From: Heterohyrax brucei
Taxonomy: Eukaryota > Chordata > Mammalia > Hyracoidea > Procaviidae
Assembly: GCA_028571685.1 (NCBI GenBank)
Contig: CM053141.1
Location: 124,001 to 188,000 of the forward strand
DNA length: 64,000 nt
Reading direction: 5' to 3'
Positions 49,301 through 58,300 of this stretch are shown here, piece by piece. The notes beneath the pieces were generated by a model. That model was not told where the DNA came from and searched no databases. It saw only the letters and a program-made list of their open reading frames with translations. Each line of letters begins with the position of its first letter. The stretch's first letter is position 1. Both the position numbers and the translations under genes were made by a program.

Positions 49301-52300
49301 GAAACGATATGGCTTCTCTGGTTGTTTCCTGGCTCCTCACTGATCTTACTGGTCTCTTGATGTTTTTAGGGGCGCTGACTAGTTCCTTCTTCTCTTTAAC
49401 TTCATAGTTATGACTAAAGTGCTGACTACAGGTTCATGATAGCAGCCCCTTCACTTGCTTTCTGCTGCTTCCAACGCTGTGCACCACTCAGGAGTTTTCC
49501 AAAAACTTCTGCCAAGCCAGCATCGCCCAGCTGATCCTTGCTGGAAACCAAAATTAGAGTATTTCACTTATAACGGGATTGCTTTTCAAGCTTTAACCAC
49601 TTTTTTGGTATTCTTTCATCAAATTATTCAAAAACTAAACTTCAGGACTTCACATCTGAGAGAATTGTTGGACAGGGAGAGCAGTGCAAGCTGCATATAG
49701 GTGGGCATGTAAATTTGTACGGGAATGTACATTTTCACTCAGTCATATTAAATAAATAAATAAATAAGTAAAATAAAAGAGAAAGAAAAGAAACTTCTCC
49801 GGGCCCATAGCAGTTCTGGAACAGAGTGTAGATAACAACCCTTATTAACTAGCTCCCTGAGTAAGGCTCTCACAGGGAGAACCTGCGTCTTTACTGAAAG
49901 CCCAGAGGAAAACCTGAGTAAGTAGAGTGATAGACCGTGTTCACGGACGGTAGTCTTTAGTTCTAGAAGTTAAACAGTTTTCTAAATGAGTCTCTAAATT
50001 CAGTGCCATTGTGATCAAACCCCACTAAGTTGTCCTAGAGCTTGAGGGCTGATCGCAGTGCTCCCTTGTGGGAGGTTAGCCCCACTTAGAGAACAGCCAT
50101 TCTTTGTCTCTCGCATCAGTGTTCAGGGTCTCCCCGCGGAACACATCTGTCCATCCGCGAAGTCGTGAGTGTTTGGTGGGAGCCACACAGCACTACCCTT
50201 AGCTTGAAGCCTCACACATTTCTGGGCTCATGGGGAGAGGCGGTGGGCATGTGTCTGTCTGCATGTGTATCTGTGTGTCCAAGTGTACATCTGTATGTCT
50301 GCGTACATTTGTGTGTGTGTGTGTTCATATGTCTATCTATGTGTCTATGTACCTGCCTGTGTATGTGTGTATTTGTGTATTTGTATGTCTGCCTGTGTGT
50401 CTGTCTGCCATGTGTGTTTCGGTGTGTCTGTACATTTGCATGTCTGCGCGTCCATGTCTACCCATGTGTGTCTCTGTGTCTCTATGTCCAGGCGTGTGTT
50501 CGTGTGTGTCCGTGTGGCATGTGTCTGTCCCTGTGTCTGTCTATCTGAACTAGCTGCATCAGCGCTCCTGTGTGCCCCTGTGGTCCCCCCCCTCTCCAGG
50601 AGGAGCAGTTCGGCATGTACGCATTGTACAGCAAGAACAAGCCGCGCTCGGACGCTCTGCTCGGCAGCCATGGCAATGCCTTCTTCGAGGTTGGCTCCCC
50701 CCACACCACCCCAGCGGGTCCCACGAAGGCGTGCAGTCACCCACCTGTCTAAACCCCCTGTCCCACAGGCCAAGCAGCATGTGCTAGGGGACAAGATGGA
50801 CCTGGTCTCCTACCTGCTGAAGCCAGTGCAGCGCCTAAGCAAGTACACGCTGCTGCTCAAGGACCTGGTCAGGGAGGCGAGCGGCAGCCCCGCCCAGGAG
50901 CAGGAGCTGGGCCAGCTGCGGGCTGCGGAGGGCATGGTCCGCTTCCAGCTGCGCCACGGCAACGACCTGCTGGCCATGGATGCTGTGCGTGGCTGTGATG
51001 TGAGTGCTACCTGCACTGTGGTGTGGCAGGGAGGGGCCCAGCAGGACACAGAGCCTCCCTGGCAGTTAGGGCCAGCTGTGGGATTTGCAGGGCCAGGACA
51101 AACTGACAGTGCAGCACCCTCATTAACATGATCTTTAACTCAAGATGGCAGCCACGAAGCATCCAGCCGGCCTCAGGCCTCTGAGTGCGGGCCTGGGTGT
51201 ACTGCAAGGGCCCAGGTGACAGATGACCCCAGCCCAGTCTCCTGATGGCCTGTGAGGGTGGCCGTCAGCTACCCTCATTGCTCTTGGAGGCGTCGGGGGA
51301 GACGCTGTGCTTATGGAGGGGACAGTGGCAGAGACTCTGGCCTGCTACGGTGGTCAACCCAGTCAGCCCCGCAGGGAGCACCAGGCAGGAGAGTGAGGTC
51401 CCACTTGAGCCTCAGGGGCTTCTCTGGAAATATGGGCCATTCCATCATCAACATGGGACTTCAGTTAAAATTTATGCAGGGGCTGTAAAGCGGAAAGATG
51501 CACAACACTGAAAGGAGGGCTGTTCACGGCACCCTCGGAAAATGTGTGCAGGAGGTCATGGGAGTGCTAGGGTCCTGTGTCAGGGAGCACTGTGCCCATG
51601 GGGGACCCTAGGCCCAGAAAGCACGTGAAACACATTCCTCTCTGCCTAGTCTCAGACCCTGGCTTCTCCAGCGTCTTTTCCATCCTCCTGTGCCCTGGGG
51701 ATGGAGTCTCTTCCCACCTGGGCAAGGACTGACAAGGTCTTCCTGGCTGTGAGCACCGTGAGTGTCTCTTGGCATCCAGCCTTTAGTGCTGTCCCTCAGC
51801 ATCACCACCTGTAGCCACTCTGAAACGCAGCTCCCTCCTCTCTGCCTTTCTCCTTGGCCTGAGGTAGCCTTTTGTGGACCCCTGGGCAGAGTCACCCAGT
51901 GTGGGAGAGCTCTCCTCTCCTGTGAGGCTGTGGAGGGATTGGATGGAAGCGTGAGCAGTCCACTTGAGTTCCTGAGTCACAGTTTCTAGTGATGCCGCAG
52001 CTTCTGCTTAAAGCCACTTAGATCCTCTGATTAGACGCTGATATCGAGATGCGTTTACAGAAATTACAGAAATATGGCCTCCACACCATCTTTGCATTTT
52101 GACAGGCCCAGACACTGAGAGGGAAGATACCTCTTGTCTGTCCGCAGAGCCCACATCGCTCACATCACTGGCTTTAAGGAAGCTGTCTCCTTCCAGGTGA
52201 ACTTGAAGGAGCAGGGGCCCCTCAGGTGCCGAGAGGAGTTTGTCATCTGCTGTGGGAGGAGGAAATACCTGCGGCAAGTGTTCCTCTTGGAGGACCTCAT

Positions 52301-55300
52301 CTTGTTCAGCAAAGCCAAGAAAACGGATGGTGGCCATGACATCTACGTGTACAAGCAGTCCTTCAAGGTACTGCTGCCAGTGCCAGGCACCCAGTCTCAC
52401 CCCAGAGTCCCAGGGACCCAGGTCTCATTCCAGACATGCAGAAGGAAGTAACCAGTGGAAGACCGGTGGGACAGTGTCGACTGCCCGGGAAGCAGATGTT
52501 TTCTCCCCAAGGGCGCCCTCCCTGAACCTGGTGGACCCAGAGGGCTCTGTGGACCGGCACAGCCTGGGTCCTGGTGGGTCTCAGTCTCCTCACTTGCCCC
52601 TGTCGACATGGGCTGGGAATGAGCGAGCAGTCCTTTACATGGAATCTTGGGTGTTCTGGAGGGGACCACAAAGCCAGAAAACCCTTGATAGGCCAATGCA
52701 GGGTTGCATACATGAGAATTGATAAGGGCCAAGAACCTTCTGCTCCAGCCCCTTCTTGCCCAAATGGGGAAACTGAGGCCCAAGGAGTATTTGGCTTCTA
52801 GCTCCACCTGCACTAAAGCCAAGCTAAGGGCTCATTGGACAGCACAGTCACCCCACTGTCTAGAAGGCATCTGGGTTCTGTCATGTTTCTGTGATGCAGA
52901 CAGCTGAGATTGGAATGACGGAGAATGTCGGGGACACCGGCTTGAGGTTTGAGATCTGGTTCCGACGGCGGCAGCGATCTCAGGACACCTACGTCCTGCA
53001 GGCCAGCTCTGCAGAGGTGAAGGCCGCCTGGACCAGCGTCATAGGGAGGGTACTGTGGCGGCAGGCCCTGCGGAACCGAGGTCAGGACACGAGGGTGTGG
53101 CCGGGGCAGGGGCTGGAGAAGGAGGGAAGAAGGCCAGGGTGCAAAGCAGACACAGGGAGGGGGCGAGGGGAGAGGTGCACAGTAGGGGGCGGTGTGGGGT
53201 ACAGGAGGTGGGGATGGGGCTTCGGAGGCACGCAGGGCAGACACCATCCCCATCGATGGTGCCGACGCCGGAGAGGCTGAGAACTGCCTGGGCCATCAGA
53301 CACGTGCTGGGACCGCCCGATCACAAAAACGTTGACAGCACCTTGAAAACAATCACCAAGCCCACTTTACCCCAGGACTCTGCTTCTCTTCCTCTTCCTG
53401 TCTGCTGCTGCCCTCCATCATCCCTGCTTGCAGAGGGATGACGCTCTGTGCCTCAAGAGGCAGTGAGTTCATCTAATGCCCCTTCAAAGTGACAGCAACC
53501 TTTCAAGGAAAGACCATCCACACAGGCCTCACCCAAAATCCAAACCCAGACCTCAGGGCCCCATCCTGGCTGCAAGTGCAGTTTGAAACTCACCATCATC
53601 CCCAAACCAGCCCTCCACAAGACCCACTGTTCACTCTGACTCAGGTGGCAGATAGTAACCTACACACAGTGTGCACCCAGGTCCTCACTTAACACACAAT
53701 GTGCATGCAGGTCCTCACCTAACGCAGCGTGCACACAGGTCCTCTCCTGACACACAACATGTACACAGGTCCTCACCTAACACACGGTGTGCGCCCAGGT
53801 CCTCTCCTAACACAGTGTGCACGCATGTCCTCATCTGACACACAGTGTGCACCCAGGTCCTCACCTGACACACAGTGTGCACGCATGTCCTCACCTGACA
53901 CACAGTGTGCACCCAGGTCCTCACCTGACACACAGTGTGCACACATGTCCTCACCTGACACACAGTGTGCACCCAGGTCCTCACCTGACACACAGTGTGC
54001 ACACAGTTCTCTCCTAACATGCAGGGTGCGCACAGACCCCTACTTCCACCTTTTTTGTCTCTGCCTCTGCTTGAGTGGCAGCGTGTGGTGCTGGGCTGAG
54101 TTCTCCCCCAGTGGATGCAGCTCAGCCACCCATCAAGTCCAGCAGACTGAAATGCCCTGATACCAGACATCTCTAGGATCTAACGAGATACCCCTTTTCT
54201 ACTCATGTAACTGGTCGTTTGTACCTCTCTCGATTTCTTGTCCAACTTTGCCATGGTTTATCAGTTTTGTTAGTTTTTTCAGAGGGAAAACTTTTTTAGT
54301 TGATTACTGTACATTTGTTTTTGTATCTAATTAGTTTCTGCTCTTTATTATTATTTTTCTCTTACTTTTAAGGGGTGTCTGTGGTTCTTTTTCTAATTTC
54401 TTGATGTAGACACTTAGACCACTGATCTTCAGCCCTCTTTCTTTCCTAGTAGGTGTGTGGAAGTCAGTCTACAGACAGCTTTGGCTGCATGCCGTGAGTT
54501 TTCATGTCATATGCTTCTCATTATTTGGTTCCCTGTATGTTATAATTCCAAGGTCCTCTGGTTACCTTCTTGATAGTGATCTTGAGTGATATACCACTCT
54601 GGGTGGAGGATAGAGTCTACAGTTTCAATTCTCTGACACGTTCTGTGGCCCAGCATTTGGTAACTACTCCACATGCCCTTGAAAGGAAAGGACACTTCCA
54701 ACTGTGAGGGGCATTTTCCTGATGGTGTTTTGAAAATTATATTGTTTAAGGTTTCTATACTCTGGCTTTTTTGTTAGCTAGTCTTAAACTACTGACTAAG
54801 AAAACCAGCTAAAATCTCCTACAGTGACATAAATTTGAATTTGTGTGTTCCTCCTTTTGTCTGTTGATTTTTTTCTTAGTATATTACATATTGATTATTA
54901 AGTGTATTCAAATTAGAACATTTTATCTTTCTGGAAAAATGAATTTTATTTCAGTTTGAAATGTTTATCTCTAGTAATGTCTTCCGCCTCTGTGTCTGCT
55001 TAGACACTAGTAGCATGTCCCCGGCCATCTTTCCGTAGTGTTGGTATCACCCAAGTGGTTCCACCCTTTTTCTTGGAACCGTTTAGGATCCTTATGTTGA
55101 AGCTGCACCTGTTTCAAGTAACGTGGAAAAAACTTTTTTGAAAACTCCAATCTATGCAGATCTTTCTTTTTTACTGGAGTGTTTAGCACCTTTACACTTA
55201 ATGTAATCACTGATGAATTTGGGGTGTAAATCTACCTTTTATACTTTGTTTTCTGTTTATCTTACTTTTGGGTGAGACAGTAGGGAAATGAGACTGGGAG

Positions 55301-58300
55301 AAGTGAGAGCCTAAGAGAATGCTTTAATAAACAGGCTCCCGCTGAGGAGCTGATGAAGGGCAGGGTGAACACACCTCAGTCCTCCCCTTGAGGGGCAGGG
55401 AGTCCAGGCTGTTTCTCTGCCAACTCTTGTGCCTCACTGAGCAGGGGTCATCCTTCCCCACACACAAACCAGCATGTTCCCCAAGCCAGAGAATGTCCTC
55501 AGGCAGAGAGGCACAGAAGTCACTGCAGTGGAGACAGAGACATGGGGAGGAGATCAGCCACTTCTGTGACTGCCCCAAAGTGGTGGCCTTTGTATAGATC
55601 TCTGCTCCATGCTCCTCGTGCGTCTTGAACCTGTAGACAACCTTGGAATGTTTCATGTGCTGTTGTATCTTCAGATATTCTGATGCCCGTTCTACCTGTC
55701 CTGGAGCTACAGCGCTGTGCACATCAGACCCCTGCTGGCACAGGGTCTAAGAGTTTTGCTGCTAACCAAGAGGTCAACTGTTCAGATGCGCTAGAGGGTC
55801 ACTATGTGTTGTAACCAACTTGATAGGAACAGGTTTAGTTTGTAGTTTTCTTATGTTTCTATGTGTTTGCGGCATTTTCTATCACCTTTTCCAGGCTTCA
55901 GTCTAGATATTTTCTCCCGATCTTAAAGATCATTAATCTACTCTGTTACTAAACCTATTTATTTAGTTGTTGATTTCACTTATTGTAAGTTGTGGGATTT
56001 CTGTTTGGTCCCTTTGTTTCAGAGATCTCAGCTATCGGTTGGCATGACCTGTTTCCACCCTATCATCTGTTTCCCGACCGTATTAATCCTAGTTATGCTG
56101 AAGTCCCTGTCTGATGCTTGCAGTAGCTAGAGCTCCAGTAGGTATTTCAGTTATCCATTTCTTCCTCTTGGATTTTAGTCATTTGTTCTTTTCTCCTGGT
56201 ATGGCTGATACTTTCTTATAAAATGGAAAACGTTATGTAAGAAGGGCTGTAAAGATCATCCTAGGCTCTGGCTGGTGGTCCCCCTGCAGAAAGGATTTAC
56301 TGTTGCAGGTGGATCAGGGTTACCCAAACCAAAGCAGATTCCTTGCCGTGGAGTCAATTCTGACTCCTAGCGACCCTGCAGGACAGAGTAGGACTCCCCC
56401 ATAGAGTTTCCAGGAGTACCTGGAGGGTACAAACGGCTGGCCTTTGGTGGAGCAGCTGTAGGTCTTAACCACTGTGCCCCCAGGGTCTCCAGAGGAGAGG
56501 TACAGTAGCTGAGTACAGTCAGGACCTGAGGGATTGAAGACTGTTTCAGACTGTTGGGGACTTGCTCTATTTCTGGTTTGTCCTTACTCCTGGCAAGGCT
56601 TGACTAGTGTCAGGGGTCCCCACTGAAAGCCCTGGGCATTTCCCAGAGTTTTTGCTACCCAATGGGCCCCAGTTTTCAACTAGGTCTCCCCAGTCTTGAG
56701 ACTGCTGAAAACTCTCCTCAGCTTCTTGGCTCCTGGGCCTCAGCTGCCTGCTCATTTGCTTTGTAGCCACCAGCAAGTGCTCGAAGGTCAAAGAGGCGTC
56801 TGGTGTACAGCGTAGCTGTGAGTCAGAATCGACTCACCGACTGGGTTTTGGCTGTTGATGTCTCAGTCAGGAACCCTGGTGGTGCAGTGGTTAAGAGCTA
56901 CAGCTACTGACCAAAGGTGGGCAGTCTGAGCCCATCAGGTGCTCCTTGGTAACCCTGTAGAGTAGTTCTACCCGGACCTGTAGGGTCACTGTCAGTCAGA
57001 ATCAACTCAACAGCAATGGATTTGGGTTTTTTTGTTTTTTTGTTTTTAATTTTTTTAATTGTCTGGGCTGTGTCTCTGATTTTCTTTTCTACCCATAATA
57101 TTGGCCCTCGGCTGCTTGGTCACTTGGAGCTTCTCAATACCTTCAAACAAATGTTTGAAAAACCAGCTTTTCTGGTTGTTCTCAGCAGGAAGCTGAGTGA
57201 ATCCACATGGCCAGAAGTAGAAACTGTATACCATCCATGTGCATATTTTTAAGAGTAAAATAGTGTTTCAAAATTTTAAAGAAAAAAAGCAGTGTCCTTC
57301 CTCATTCCACTTGCCCCCAAATCCTGCTTCCCATAGGCAGTTTTATTGTCCCCTCCTGACTCACACCTCTGTATAACACGACTGCTTTCCTGTCTGCAGT
57401 GGGGAGAGGACTGATCAGCTTCACAGATCACTTTTGCCTTTTTAGTCTGGGAGGCAGAGATTTAACACACCTCCAGGTAACACATACACCTCACCTCTTC
57501 TGATTCTCCCATGACACTTTGAAAACACTTTGTTAGTGTGCACGTGTTATGGCTGTGAAGATATGCACAGCTGAATCCAGTAGTAATATTACTAAATTTC
57601 GTGTCGTCACAAAATCTTCTTTACAATTAATAATTTTCTTGGTTTTCTTGTTTTTCTCCTTTGCTTTGCTTTGCTTAGTTTCACCAAGAGTTAGTTCCTT
57701 CTGAAACTCACCTCATGTTTAGACCTCTCAGTTTGCAAACATACCAGACACCTGTTCTTTGTTTTCTGTGCACAGGTCCCTGCAGAGTCTCTGTCCTCCC
57801 ACTCCACCCGGTTCTAGGCCCCGTGTCCTTCTTTTTCCTGGCTTACCAACCTTGGCTTCCTTGAGAGGCCCATGAGGCTACATCAGATGCATGTCTGGCG
57901 CTCTGTGCCCCCTGGCACTTCTGGTGCCAGAAGATGCTGAAAGCAGGGCTGGGTGGTCCACACACAGGTCGACAGCACTCTCAGTGCTCAAATTTTGAAG
58001 CAAAAAGTTGTTTTGAAAAGTGTTCACACATTTTTCTGTTTCAGAACTCAGAATGCAAGAAATGCTGTCTCTGGGCATGGGCAGTAAGCCCTTTGTGGAC
58101 ATCAAGCCCAGTGACGCTGCCATAAGTGACCAGGCTGTTGGTCACATTGTCATGAAGGGTGCAGGTACAGCATCTGTGGGGCTCTGCCGTCCTGTCACCA
58201 CAGCCTCAGCAAAGTTTGTGTGGCCTGTCGCTGACAGCCGGTCTTTGAGACAGAGCGAGGAGCAAGATGGTTTGTTCCACACTGGTGCACGAGAAAACAG

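Noticed and set aside
53715-54170. 143- and 151-codon repetitive frames on both strands
   Set aside because: Produced by a 30-bp tandem repeat; no start context or conservation argument.
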